Shown here piece by piece: positions 51,551-62,540 of a stretch of 64,000 nucleotides of DNA. How positions within the stretch are numbered: the stretch's first letter is position 1; every line of letters begins with the position of its first letter. The stretch spans positions 138,501 through 202,500 of the forward strand of contig CAUYUJ010014260.1 in assembly GCA_963575745.1 (NCBI GenBank), given 5' to 3'. The DNA is from Prorocentrum cordatum (lineage: Eukaryota; Sar; Dinophyceae; Prorocentrales; Prorocentraceae). Below the pieces are notes generated by a model. That model searched no databases. It was given only the letters and a program-made list of their open reading frames with translations, and had not been told where the DNA came from. The translations under genes were made by a program, and so were the position numbers.

Positions 51551-52369
51551 AGTGCACGCCGCGACGATGCCATACGGTTTGATGAAATTACCTCACAGCC
51601 TTCGCAGCCTTTGCTGCCTGTTGGCGGTGAGCAAGAGCCTTGGGCGACAGTCCCTGATGCTCATTACGAAGGTACGCCTGTCTGCTACCTGAGACTGTGT
51701 GCGTACAAAGCTCTCTAACATGTGGTCTCACATTTCCACTACTGTAATACCCGCAACTGGAGCAGAGCAATATCGTGCAAATGCGTGCACATATCGTGCA
51801 CATATTCGCGAAACACCATATCGTGGGAATCGTGCACACAGACTCCCCCAAATCATAAATGCCGACCATTGGGGTGATGCAACACGTCACCAACTCCAGG
51901 GGTGAGAAAACAACTTGTGCTTTCCCACATTCAACAAATGTGGCTGCCGTGGCAAACCCGCGACACCGAACACAGGATATCCCGTCTTCGCCCCAAATAT
52001 GGGCGGTCTCGACGACCGCTCGGGAGGTGAGAGGGGAATTTTGGAATTGCGTCCTGATTCGCCGAGGGGGCGGTCAGCTTGGTGCGGCACTCGCTAGCAA
52101 CTGGCAGAAACACGCGGCATCTAGCAACAGCGGGGCGCCAAGGAGAAATTGCTCCTCCCAACCTAGCCCCCATACCACCCCCATATCGTCGGAAGGCGCT
52201 CAAGGCGCATCACAACGCAGCAGGAGGAGGGAGGAGAGGAGGCCCCGCCTGCGACGAAACCACGGTCGGGGATGTCGCTGGGTGAGCCTGCGCCGAGATC
52301 AAGGGACTCCAAGCCAGCGCACAACAACCGACGCCGAACAAGAAGAGGCCCCTATTTCCACCTGACACA
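51551..52369. other. Unassigned sequence 3' of the LINE
   Basis: May contain the LINE 3' end, which I cannot delimit. Open frames occur on both strands (for example plus 51859-52365) without family signatures. Confidence 0.3.
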
Positions 52370-52374
52370 CTCTA

Positions 52375-52854
52375 GCACGATCATGCTGAGACAATCTTGC
52401 ACGGGCAGCGGCCTGCCCCGCAAGTTCGTCAGCACAAGTGTTCCCGATCGCGAGAAACTCTGGCACCTTCTTCCTCCTGGTATCCTCTCAATCTTGATGG
52501 GAAGCGGCTTTGAAGATGGTTATGCGTGACGTGCCACGTCCAGAACCCCGAATCTGAATCCGAATCAGATCCCACACGCCCTTTCTGACACCAGAAAATT
52601 TGACGTACATGTGGGAATACCAACCGTCGGCGACCGCAGCATCATCTGAAACATGAAGATGCTGCTCAGACGAGGATGCGAAAGCCAGCACAAGCGTGTA
52701 GAGTTCTCCACGAGGTATAACGTGTTTCCGTCCAGGGAGGGCGCCGGAAACGAAAGAGCGGATGGCGGGGTGGATCAGGACAAGCAAGCGTGCAAACGGC
52801 GACGCCGACACGGCGAAATCTGGCTTCATGAGCTTCCGGCTCCCCGCTGGCATC
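52375..52854 (-). pseudogene. LINE RNase H domain, frameshifted and with a stop
   Basis: All four expected acidic positions can be seen. DASGEPEAH (first Asp, about 52854) is in one frame; after a shift near 52745, PRGELYTLVLAFASS (Glu) and HVSDDAAVADGWY (Asp) follow; then KAASHQD, a TGA at about 52488, and in the same frame GNTCADELAGQAAA (last Asp). The order and the GN-x-x-ADELA ending are diagnostic of RNase H. One frameshift and one stop inactivate it. It would degrade the RNA strand of the cDNA hybrid in an intact element. Confidence 0.75.
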
Positions 52855-52933
52855 TCTAAGAGCAACCGCAGGGTGGTCTGGGCGACCACGACCGAGAGTG
52901 CAACTGTTGAGGTTCGGGGCTGGGGTGCACCTG

Positions 52934-53257
52934 TCAGTAGCCATGCCCTTCCAATGCGTAGCGCGATTTGGAAGAGGAAGAGGAGGAGGAGAGGTCCACT
53001 GAAAAAAGGATCCGACCTCGCAGCCAAAAACGGGCTTCGCTCTCACGGGAAGCCACAGCATGGCCGAGAAGTTCGTCGGAATCTGTGAACGCCTTGGCCC
53101 CTCGATTGCATTCGCAAAGCAATGACCGATGCAATGGGATCTCTGGGTCTCTATGGCAGCGCAGACACAGAGGATCGATCTTGGCGCGCGCTTCGTCCAA
53201 GACACGCCGGCGTGGCCAAAAAACACGCATGGCGAGATTGACCGCGACTTCTGCCAC
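52934..53257 (-). pseudogene. LINE zinc-knuckle region
   Basis: The frame contains CLRCHRDPEIPLHRSLLCEC (Cys 31, Cys 34, His 43, Cys 48), matching the zf-RVT pattern located after LINE reverse transcriptases, then a helix KAFTDSDELLGHAVASRE. It joins RT and RNase H. Confidence 0.65.
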
Positions 53258-53732
53258 ACGGTGTCCGCGGCGATTGCGACGAAAACTCTTCGAATAGACG
53301 ATAGCTGCGCTGCCATTGCCACCTGGCCCTCAGCGCACTAGTGTTTGGCTGCGCGGGCCCAGCGTTGATTTTGAAACGCAGAAGCAAAATCGCCAGGGAG
53401 GTCCGAGAGACCATTGCAGCCCGCGAGGTCGTCCTCGCTGAAGCGCCACGTGAAACCATCGGGCCCTGGACTGCCCCATTCGCTGGGCGCCCGGTTCCCC
53501 GCCCGATTTCCACAAGGTAGTTGATGATGGCCGCGGCGGGGCCGCGAATGTGCCTGCTGACTTGATTGGGCGCAGCCAAACCGAGCCTTAAGCCAAGCGA
53601 GACGAGCAACATTGCGGATCTCGGGGGCACTGAACCACGTGGAGAGCCAGAGATGCATCGCCCCACGCGGAAACTTGACGCAATATTCCACCCAGGAACA
53701 CGAAACTTGAAAAGCGCGGTTAAACAACTACC

Positions 53733-55140
53733 TTAAGCAACACCAGCGAGGCGACAACGAATCTGTTGCCGATAAGCTCCGGAAGCTCCGCTAAATCGCT
53801 GCCCGTGCGAAATAACTGCTTGCGCACCCGTTCTAGCGAGCCTGCCAGTGATCGCGTGGTTCTTGGAAGCGCGAGCGAAGCGGCTGATGTGACTGGTCAT
53901 GGCACGACCCATGACAATGAGCCTGGTGCGAGTCTGGCGGGCAGCTCGTCCACGGCCGAGATCGACGCCTACGTGCGGCGATTTGATAACAATGGGAGCA
54001 ATGGTACCGCGGCGCTCAAATTCAATAGGAACAGACCGTCTGTCGGCATACCGAGAGCACATAAGCACGCTCTTGGGGGCGGCTAGCACACCAATGTCCT
54101 GGCTTCTGGGGCATGCACCCCGAACAACCCGAAACGCGCGCGCGGACAACTCGCCGAGACCCGAGAAAACCGCCGGGGAAAATCGTCGGCCCAAAACTCT
54201 CATATACATGCCCACATGTGCGGTCGTGATCTGCAATCTGCGAGAGGATATGGTAAACCACGCAGCTGCCGAAGCGCGCGCCACTCCGGACGCCCTGCAC
54301 ACTACACTGCGGGAGAGGAACGCATCGGAGAAACAGCCGCCTTGGGCCAGGGGCCTCGCTGGCAAGCAATTCTGAAGTTCCAGAGCCAACGCAACACGGG
54401 AAAACCTCAAACGCAAGGCGGCCCGAACCAAAGTGGCGCACCCGATGGAATCATGGAACGATTAGGCGTCGATGCGGCCGCGCCTGCTGTCAATGCCAAG
54501 TATGAAACATGCTTCGCCTTGAAGCGCGCGAACGGAAGCTGCCCGAGAAGCGGCGCAGGTCTCGAATCGCCGCGCCCCCAGCTGGCTCTGACGAGGGAGT
54601 CCAGGCGAGGACGTCTTCTTCACGGGCCAATGACGCCGCGCGAGCGAGCAGGGTCATCAACCAGACCGCCCTGCCCCCCCCTGGCCTATTCGCAAGCAGC
54701 CGACCCAGCGCGAGCAGCGCCTGCCGCGGCCGCGCGAGGTCGGCCTCGCACTCGCGATGCAAACTGGTCGAGAGCTCGGGCCCGTCGCCATGCAAGCGCT
54801 GGATGCTGAGCGGAGGCTGGCCGACGCCGTGGCCAGCTCGAGGCTTCGTGGCCCTGGCGGCCGCGAGGGCCTGAGCTGGCCTGAGATCGGTCAGCTGCTT
54901 GCCTGCGGGGGCGGCGCGGACCTCGGCAAAAATCGCGCAGACCCCGCTGATGTTCGCGTCGGCAGGACTCCAAAGCTTGTGCCATCCTTCCACCTTGCGG
55001 TCCGAAATATCCCGAAGCTGAAACACAAACTCTTCCTCCACCGCAAATTCGCGCGGATGGGGGGAGTTGGCGGGGAGGCAGTGGGCAACCCATGGCCTGA
55101 AATCCTCGAGACATCTTTGGAGCCCCATTGCGCCTTGCAC
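53733..55140 (-). pseudogene. LINE reverse transcriptase, inactive
   Basis: The N-terminal half (55140-54490) reads KVEGWHKLWSPADANISGVC, a linker, and then ANRPGGGRAVWLMTLLARAA, which fits the conserved KPxGGxRPIGL block. The C-terminal half (54431-53733) reads VGMYMRVLG where the active-site YxDD is expected, then GVLAAPKSVLMCSR and HVGVDLGRGRAARQTRTR, and ends in YRQQIRC. The Asp-Asp pair seems replaced by Arg-Val, though alignment by eye leaves some doubt. The middle palm is scrambled by frameshifts. I infer a dead copy. Confidence 0.65.
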
Positions 55141-55149
55141 GCGCAGATA

Positions 55150-56999
55150 CTCGCCCGGCTACCTTGGCGAAGAGGGCCAGATTCTCGACGGAAGCGCCAC
55201 CGATGCATATAAGGTAAGTTTGCCGCGGCGACCGCGCGCCCGCGCCGAGATCGCGGTTAGCCAATTGGAAAAGCACGCTCTCGGGGCCATCTTGGCCGAG
55301 GGCTTTGCGCGCTTGGCTTGGCCCACTTTGCTGTGCTGCTCCATCGCTCGAGTTTATGATGATGTAGATTGCGCAGTGCACTGCGTACTCTGCCCCGCCA
55401 GCATGCGACTACGCAGCGACGCGGTTCCTGACGAACCATATCTAGCACGCGCATAAGGGATGCGTGAAAAGATGGACCGTCAGCACGGGGCTCGCCCATG
55501 CGCTCGTCCCCAAGATGCACGTGAATCCCATGGTCGACCGTCAACGCCCATTGCTCGCATCAAGCACTGACGCTGAGAATGCGACCCCCCCGCGGCGAAA
55601 GCCGCGGAACTGCGCGCAACTGGCCGCGCTTCGTCGCGCTCTCGAGCCAGGGTGAATCCAACTTCCCGCGGCGCACGGCGCCGGAGCTCAGCGGGGGCAT
55701 GAGGAGGGGGGGGGGGGGAGGGCAGGGGGGGCCTCTGAAATACTGGCCCCGTCAGACGAGGGGTCGGCGCTATCGGGGCTGGGATGAATTTCGGCGTCGC
55801 AATCATCTGCCAGACCAGCGGCGAGGAAGGGGTCGGGGTCGGAGGCGGCCGAGGCCGAGGGGGGGGGGGGGGCGAGAAGGGATGCAAGTGACAACGGCGC
55901 GCCGAAACATCCGCCGTCGTCGCAACAGCCATCGTTGGCCCCGCCCGTGGCAAAAGCGCGACGCAGAGTCGAGGTTGCGCGACCGGCACTCTGATGGTCG
56001 CTTCTTTCGCGCGCAAGCGGGCGAGGTGGCGACGCCCGTCGGCGAGGGGCTGCTGCTCGCATAATTCGAGCCCTCTTGCGGGAGACCCTCTGCCGCGGGA
56101 CCCGCGGAAGCCCCCGCGCCATCCGAAGCTCGCGACAGAGAAACTGCTGGGCAGACGACCTACGATGCACGACCAGGCCGCAATGAGGACGCCGCGGCAG
56201 TCGAGCCGCTCCTCGACCCGCGAGAAGAAGGGCAAGCTGGCCGCACTGGCCAGAACGCAATCGACGTGCGCGCGCACAAGTGCAACCGAGAAGAACCTGG
56301 AACACGACTGCGCCAATTTTGTCGAAGAAGCCCGCGTGCCGAAGGGACTGGGCAGGCATCGCTGGCCACCGCCCGCGGCAGGCGACGCTGGGGAGGGGGG
56401 GGGGGGGGGGCAAAACACCGATGCGAATGCGACGCTGGAGATTTCTGCTCGAAACACCTTCGTCGCACAATCGGTAACATGAACTAATGATCGTACTATA
56501 TTCTGCTCAGGACATACTGCAGCAGTGAAGCCGTCAAAGGAGCTTCTGCCGTCCGCTGCAAGGTCGGCGCACGCGCTCTGGGAAGAAACAAAAGAATGTG
56601 TTTGCAAATGCTTTCGGGTTCAAATCCAATCGCCGCCCGAATTAGCTTCGGCTTGGCCAGCCGCTGTGGAAGTCGCGCCAGACCTGCGAGCGAGACTTGC
56701 GAAAAGTGCCGCGCGCGCCTTGACGGCCGACTCCGTCCAAGGCGCGCGCGCGCTGCGAGAGATTCAGCATGCGCCTCGCAGAAAGGTCGATAACTGTCGG
56801 CAGAGGCGCTCTGGTCAGTAAGAAAACCCAGGGCTTTCTTTCCCATCGCCGTGACGCGGGCAAAAAAAGCAACGCCTCACTGGCATCGCCCTCGCTGTCT
56901 GCCCCAAGAAGGCCCGGGGGTGATCTCTCAGCGGCTGCCTGGCAAGTGGAGCCCGACCCTGCGAGACCCTCAGAAGACGATGGTATAGCCGTGCCTCGA
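55150..56999 (-). other. LINE linker/endonuclease region, unresolved
   Basis: Position between ORF1 and RT is where an APE-type endonuclease would lie. I see only weak hints (a LGFLTDQ start near 56830 and VSSRNLQRR near 56450) and no convincing catalytic motif in any frame. G-runs of 9-13 bases (about 55707-55718, 55859-55871, 56396-56409) have probably disrupted it. The stretch 55381-55150 reads ALGQDGPESVLFQLANRDLG and is likely the spacer before RT. Confidence 0.4.
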
Positions 57000-58033
57000 A
57001 CGAGTCGCGCTGGCTGCTGTCCTGTGCTATGCCGCGGCGGCGCTGCCGCCTGCTGCTGATGCCGCCGAAGTCGCCCAGCCGCGACCGCCGCCTTCGGCTG
57101 CTGCGACTGTCGCTGCCGTCTGCGCCGTGACCTTGGCAGCGCTGATGCGCTGGGCCTCGGCCAGGAGCCTGGCGCGGGCGGCGGCGTCCTCTGCGGCCGC
57201 GCCCGCGCTGGGCCTGTCCGAATCCTTCGGGTCGTTGGGTGCGGCGGCCGTCGCTGGAGGAACCTGGTCTCCGCCTGTGCGCAATTTGTCGCCGTCGCCA
57301 AGACGTTTCTGGGCGAGCCTGTCCTGGATGATCTTCTGATTGGAGCCCTGGTATCCTCTCCTTGACCTGGGTCGACTTGCCGGCGGGGCTGGAGCGAGTG
57401 GACTTCAGATCCTTCTCCAGCTGCTTGAGAATCTCGCGTTCGAGCTCCTCACCCTCTAGGGTATCGATCCGAGCAAAGAACGACTCGTCCCAAGATGCAC
57501 TGAAGATGTGCTTATCCCCTTGTCCTTGAAAGTGAGCTGACTGGAGCCCGTCTTGCTCGGCAAGTACACGAACTGCGAAACGCTCGGCACGCTCTGCAGG
57601 CGCGAGTGCCAACGCCGCTGGAGCTTCGACACCCGCATCATTCGCCGCCGCCGTGGCTCGTCGGAGTGGTTTTTCTGGGGCCAAGGACTCGACCGTGGAG
57701 GCGGGCTGGGCTTCCAACTTCTGCGCCAGCGCTGTGAGAAGCTGCTTTAAAACGGCGTCCGTAACCAAAGCGGGGGCCTGTTGGCACGCGGTCTTCTTAT
57801 CGGTGGGGATGAGCTGGCACGCTTCTCGGGCTGACACGGGGGAAGGGCGAGCTGCCCACCTCTCCTTCATGCCTAAGCTTGTAGAGGTCATTACACGTGT
57901 CACACCTGCAATACTCACTGCGGCCTTGCAAGACTGAGTTCCACTCGCAGGTCCCACACTTACCGCCCTTGGTCCAAAAAGTGGGGGCCTTGGCAGTGGC
58001 AGCCTTGGCCTTCTGAGCACCTTTCTTAGCCAT
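57000..58033 (-). pseudogene. LINE ORF1-like protein with Cys-rich N-terminus
   Basis: The start is ATG at 58033-58031 (MAKKGAQKAK). Cys 26, 29, 42, 44 and 47 form a C-x2-C-x12-C-x-C-x2-C cluster, likely zinc-binding and RNA-associated. After a frame change near 57860 the chain continues with ALAQKLEAQ, an Ala/Glu-rich stretch, FSASWDESFFARIDTLEGEE and KQLEKDLKST, suggesting coiled coil. A further change near 57350 leads to an Ala-rich helix (ARARLLAEAQRISAAK) that ends in low complexity. Two frameshifts mean the copy is not functional. Confidence 0.55.
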
Positions 58034-58189
58034 CGATCTCTCTCGCCTCCTTCGCCAACCAGGGGCAACAATCAACACAATGTGGGATTGCCGCGCTGCT
58101 GCCCCTCAAGCGCAACGTGGAAGCGAGGCGAAACAACTCGAAAACCACAAACGCACGGGGGCGCGGCTCTCGAGCCGAAGTGGCTTGAG
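58034..58189. other. Spacer upstream of the LINE
   Basis: Possible LINE 5' UTR; no promoter motif or spliced leader recognised. Confidence 0.3.
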
Positions 58190-58335
58190 TACTGGGGGTT
58201 ACTGGGGGGCCCTGAAGGCTGCTGGGGGGCCCTGGGGGATACTGGCGGGCATTGGAGGGTACACTGGGGGACCTTGGGGGATACTGGAAAGTCCTGGGGG
58301 GTACTGGGGGGTGCTGGGCGGTACTGGGGGGTATA
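58190..58335 (-). repeat. GGGGGNACTG-type ~10-bp repeat
   Basis: TACTGGGGGG and CCTGGGGG units at 10-11 bp; same family as 51240-51550. Confidence 0.8.
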
Positions 58336-58344
58336 AAGGGGCAC

Positions 58345-58440
58345 CGGCGAAGGAGGAGGAGGAGGAGTTGGAGAAGGAGGAAGAGGAGGAAGAGGAGGAG
58401 GAAGAGGAGGAGGCGGAGGAGGAAAGGGACGAGGAGGACG
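58345..58440. repeat. GGA tract
   Basis: About 95 bases of GGA/GGAGAA/GGCGGA units, directly after the GGGGGNACTG array. Confidence 0.88.
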
Positions 58441-59189
58441 CGGCCAGGGTCCCGCCTGGCCCCCCAGAGCCCCTCAGTACCCACCAGTACCCACCAGTAC
58501 CAGAAGCTCGCACAACACCTGGCCTGGGCCCTGCCGTGAATGTATCGGAGACCGTCGTTACCATGCAGATCACAAGTATGCTCCAGCCAGTCGGTCTGCG
58601 ATTCGGGCAGCACGTTCCCTTTTTTGTTGCTGGGGCGGAGCCTCGCGGCAGAACCTTGGCGAGAGCGACGCTGCCGTAGAGCCCATCAACACAATAGGTG
58701 CACGGACGCAATTCCGCAACACGTCTATACATCCGACCGACCTCCCGTTCATTGCAGGCATCGGTCGGCGGGGCGGTGGAGTGTGACTCGCGGAGCTGCG
58801 GTGAGATGAATGGGAGGAGTTGGAATCAGCAACACTTGTTTATGATGGCCCGGCTGGGGTTGACGGAACCCGTTCGCCACCATTGCTCCTCAAGTGGATG
58901 GGACCTGGCGTTTTTCGACAAATGTAGCTTATGTGTGTTCATGCCGCCATGCAAGAAAACGAAACCAACAAAAGCAACACCAATTCTGGTGAATAGTTTA
59001 ATACTTTTGGCTCTCGTCTGTTCGCGCGTCATTCATATATCTGCCAAGCTTTCGATACCCGCCTTCTTCGTCGTTGGTCGTACCGCCTTTGGGGGTATAT
59101 GTTCCTTCCCAACCACGTGTATTTGGCGCAGCCCTTGAAACATGACGAACACGAACACATCGAAAAAAAGAGCGAGTCGGAAGTGAGAG

Positions 59190-59196
<7 letters not shown>
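58441..59196. other. Unassigned sequence
   Basis: No recognised gene. A short TACCCACCAG duplication occurs near 58478-58500. The last ~70 bases before the CAA run (about 59072-59135) loosely resemble 61379-61436 on the far side of the ~770-bp units. Confidence 0.3.

Positions 59197-59240
<44 letters not shown>
59197..59240. repeat. CAA microsatellite
   Basis: About 14 ACA/CAA units, at the left border of the third ~770-bp unit. Confidence 0.9.
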
Positions 59241-59241
<1 letters not shown>

Positions 59242-60372
59242 CACTTTACCCGAACGCTCAGTGTTCTCACCAGTGCCAGGGTTTTCATGCGACGCCAGCC
59301 AATACCCCCACTTTGTGGGGGGGCAGTGCAAGCTCTACCAAATATCCACACGACTCTTCGCCACCACCCACACCCAGCTTCCCGCCCTATGACGTTCGGA
59401 CACTTCACTTCGTGGCCTGCGGACGACCGTGGCTACTACACTGGCGTGGAGTACACACCCACAGAAGTTGTTAAGCCTACGTTCGTACACCCACAGAAGT
59501 TGTTAAGCCTTGTTAACCCACAGAAGTTGTTAAGCCTTCCACAGAACATCTGTTGCATATGATGCATATGGTACATGATATGGCGCAACCTATGGCGCAA
59601 CCGCAAGGGATTGTGGCCCCTGGCAGGCGCGCGAACCCCGTTGCAAGAGCGTGCGAAAGTAGCTCGCGCGAGCTCATGTAACATAAATGTTGGAAAACCA
59701 TTGGTTTTTTTTAGGATTCGGACAGCGCGCGCGGGTAGAAATTTTGAAAAGTCGTGCAGGTGTTTTTCGAGGACCTACGGTGCGATTCGTGTGATTTTAT
59801 GATGCGCGGTGCTAAAATTCTTAAGAACCCAATGGTTTTTGGAGATTTCGGCGTGCGCGCGCGAAGAAAAAACGAATGTGTCCCGCATGGTATTATTTGA
59901 CAGGGATGATGGCCCTGGCAGGTGCGCAACCGTTGTCGCAGAAGTTCGAAAAAGTTGCTCGCAAAAGCCCGTTTGACAGAAATGTTTAAAAAGTGTTGGG
60001 TTTCCTACGAATCCGCAAGAGCGCGCGGGATGAGATTTTGACATTTTTTTGTTGAAAAACCATTGGTTTTTTGATGTTTTTATGTTAAAATCGCTCCGAA
60101 CACTAAGCTTTTGGAAGGATTTCGTCTTGCGCGCGCGAATGTCCACTTTACCTTATTTTTTGCAAGGGATTCTTGAAATTTGATTATATTAGAACAAGAA
60201 ATGTCATTTTATAGTGTTTTTTGCAAGGGAAAACGGATTACAACAAAACAACCGGATCTGGACCCCATCCACTTTTCTGAAGCTTTCGCGAAAAAATGAT
60301 GAAAATGTAGCTGCGGCCTAGGCGCGGCGGGGGGGCCGTGCACCAGGGGTCCCAACAATAATTATTCTTTAG
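59241..60372 (+). repeat. ~770-bp unit family, copy 3 with internal nested half-copy
   Basis: The start (GTTCTCACCAGTGCCAGG) and the end (GGGGTCCCAACAATAATTATT, ATAATGTTCAACAAC) match copies 1 and 2. About 415 extra bases (59439-59853) are inserted after GACCGTGGCTACTA. They contain three direct repeats (59458-59537) and a diverged second version of the unit's own middle part (GGCAGGCGCGCGAACCCC, AACCATTGGTTTTT). The 71-codon frame of copies 1, 2 and 4 is split here. Confidence 0.85.
59458..59537. repeat. Three copies of a 22-bp direct repeat
   Basis: CCCACAGAAGTTGTTAAGCC at about 59459, 59491 and 59517, with unequal spacers of about 10 and 4 bases. Confidence 0.88.
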
Positions 60373-60500
60373 AATTAATAATGTTCAACAACAACAACAA
60401 CAACAACAACGACAACGACAACAACAACAACAACAGCAACAACAACAACAACAGCAACAACAACTACAACAACAACAATAACAACAACAACAATAATACA
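60373..60500. repeat. CAA microsatellite
   Basis: AAC/ACA/ACG units over about 125 bases between units 3 and 4. Confidence 0.9.
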
Positions 60501-61250
60501 CCGAACGCTCAGTGTTCTCACCAGTGCCAGGGTTTTCATGCGACGCCAGCCAATACCCCCACTTTGTGGGGGGGCCGGTTCAAGCTCTACCAAATTTCCA
60601 AACGACTCTTCGCCACCACCCACACCCAGCTTCCCGCCCTATGACGTTCGGACACTTCACTTCGTGGCATGCGGACGACCGTGGCTACTATTCAGGGCCC
60701 CGCGGCCGACGACGACGGCGTGCGCGCGCGAAGAAAAAACGAATGTGTCCCGCATGGTATTATTTGACAGGGATGATGGCCCTGGCAGGTGCGCAACCGT
60801 TGTCGCAGAAGTTCGAAAAAGTTGCTCGCAAAAGCCCGTTTGACAGAAATGTTTAAAAAGTGTTGGTTTTCCTACGAATCCGCAAGAGCGCGCGGGATGA
60901 GATTTTGACATTTTTTTGTTGAAAAACCATTGGTTTTTTGATGTTTTTATGTTAAAATCGCTCCGAACACTAAGCTTTTGGAAGGATTTCGTCTTGCGCG
61001 CGCGAATGTCCACTTTACCTTATTTTTTGCAAGGGATTCTTGAAATTTGATTATATTAGAACAAGAAATGTCATTTTATAGTGTTTTTTGCAAGGGAAAA
61101 CGGATTACAACAAAACAACCGGATCTGGACCCCATCCACTTTTCTGAAGCTTTCGCGAAAAAATGATGAAAATGTAGCTGCGGCCTAGGCGCGGCGGGGG
61201 GGCCGTGCACCAGGGGTCCCAACAATAATTATTCTTTAGAATTAATAATG
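60501..61250 (+). repeat. ~770-bp unit family, copy 4
   Basis: Full-length, nearly identical to the flanks of copy 3 and sharing its diagnostic variants (TGCGACGCCAGCC instead of AGGAGGCGGGC near the start, TTGTCGCAG), so copies 3 and 4 form one subfamily and copies 1 and 2 another. Contains the same 71-codon frame (60641-60856). Confidence 0.87.
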
Positions 61251-61944
61251 TTCAACAACAACAAAGACAACAACAGCAACAACAACAACAAACAATTAAA
61301 GCTGTTCCATCCTTCTCGGCTCGCGCGCCAATCAGCATGTATACCCCAAACCTTCGGCACCCGCCCTCCCTGTCCTCGATCGTACCCCCCTAGCGGCAGA
61401 TCGTCCTTACCTGCGACCTGTAGCTGGCGCAGCCCCGAGAACAGGAAGAGGAGGGAGACAGGACAACACGGATAGCGGGATAGCGAGAAGGTAAGGAGTG
61501 CGGGAAGGGAGGGGGGAGGGCAGGGGCACGGTGGAGGGAGAAGGATGGAGTCCCAGAGACATATTAGCAGGAAGGGGGTCAGGAACAGTCGGGTCGGGCG
61601 AAAGGGGGGAATAGCAAAGGGGGGGGGTGAGAATCAGCTCACGTAGCTGATTTTCCCGGCGCCTCCTGGCGCCGGAGGCGGCTATGTATCGAGGAATGGG
61701 CCCCTCGGTGGGGCCGAAACCAGCTGCATGCAGCAAGTTTCGTAACCCCCCCTTTCCCAATCCCCCCCTTTCGTCCGGCCCGAAAGAGAAAAACAAGCAA
61801 CCGAACCGGATGGGCGGATCGGGCGGGCGGACCGTGCCGGGAGGGTCGTGCGGGCCCAAACGGTCGATTCGACGGGGGGGTCGCTGAAGCGTCAGTCCTG
61901 CCACGAATCGCGAGGAAGGCCATAGCGACACCGCAATTCCCAGC
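61251..61944. other. CAA tail and unassigned sequence
   Basis: CAA/CAG units to about 61292, then GC-rich sequence without recognised gene. Inverted GGCGCC repeats near 61659-61675 (GGCGCCTCCTGGCGCCGG) are short. Confidence 0.35.
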
Positions 61945-62180
61945 AATGACCCCCCAGGAGGCCTCAGTGCCCAGGCCACCCCAGTACCCCCCAGTACCCC
62001 CCAGTACCCCACTCTGCCCCCCAGTACTCCCCAGCACTCCCCAGTACCCCCCAAGGCCCCCCCTATACTACCAGTGCCCCCCAGTACCCCCCAGCATCCC
62101 CCAGTTCCCCCCGGGGGCTCCCCAGTACCCCCCAGGACCCCCCCCTACCCCTCGGTACCCCCAAACACCCCCAGCACACT
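61945..62180 (+). repeat. CCAGTACCCC 10-bp repeat
   Basis: From about 61981 the unit CCAGTACCCC repeats in exact 10-bp register for many units, with CCAGCACTCC, CCAAGGCCCC and CCCTATACTA variants. It is the reverse complement of the GGGGGTACTG arrays at 51.2 and 58.2 kb. Confidence 0.88.
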
Positions 62181-62540
62181 CATCCTCCTCATATTCCTCC
62201 TCCTCCTCCACCTCCTCGTTCCTGCCTCCGTCCTCCTTCGTCCTTCCAAATACCGTACCGATGCCGCCCATACACCGTACTGGTACCAATATCGCGGCGT
62301 CCCGCTACCTCGTTCCTGCCTGCGTTTCCTTTCGTCCTTCCACTAACCGTACCGGTGCCACCCGTGATCCTGGTATACTATTCCGGAGGCGCGCAATCCC
62401 AGCACAATATTGGTACTGGTATCGCGGAGTCCCGCTACCGTACCAGCAATTCCGGTACTGGCGGCAGTAACTGGGCACAGCTAACTGTACGGGTACTGCG
62501 TGCTCGTGCCGTACCGTGGCCATGATGTCTCTCGGAGCCG
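62181..62540. repeat. TCC patch and a doubled GGTACYRGTATCGCGG block
   Basis: A TCC/TTCC patch lies at 62183-62235. TACTGGTACCAATATCGCGG (about 62278) and TACTGGTATCGCGGAGTCCC (about 62412) share a block ending GTCCCGCTACC, about 130 bp apart. Confidence 0.6.

Larger units (their letters stand above)
52370..58033 (-). mobile_element. Near full-length decayed non-LTR retrotransposon (LINE)
   Basis: About 5.7 kb on the minus strand in standard order. A Cys-rich ORF1-like protein starts at 58033, then a long GC-rich region where an endonuclease is expected, then reverse transcriptase (55140-53733), a CCHC-like knuckle (about 53167-53107) and RNase H (52854-52375). Reading frame changes several times and there are in-frame stops, so it is a pseudogene copy. 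The domain order and the RNase H at the 3' end fit dinoflagellate LINEs. No poly(A), simple-repeat tail or target-site duplication was identified. Confidence 0.75.

Noticed and set aside
51859-52365. 168-codon plus-strand frame 3' of the LINE
   Set aside because: No family motif and Arg/Gln-rich end; likely a shadow of LINE 3' or spacer sequence.
56605-56640. GGTTCAAATCC resembling a tRNA T-arm
   Set aside because: The flanking five bases on each side do not pair and no acceptor or anticodon arm can be built around it.
59458-59537. Possible CRISPR-like array of three 22-bp repeats
   Set aside because: Spacers are only about 10 and 4 bases and unequal, and the context is eukaryotic repeat DNA with no cas genes.
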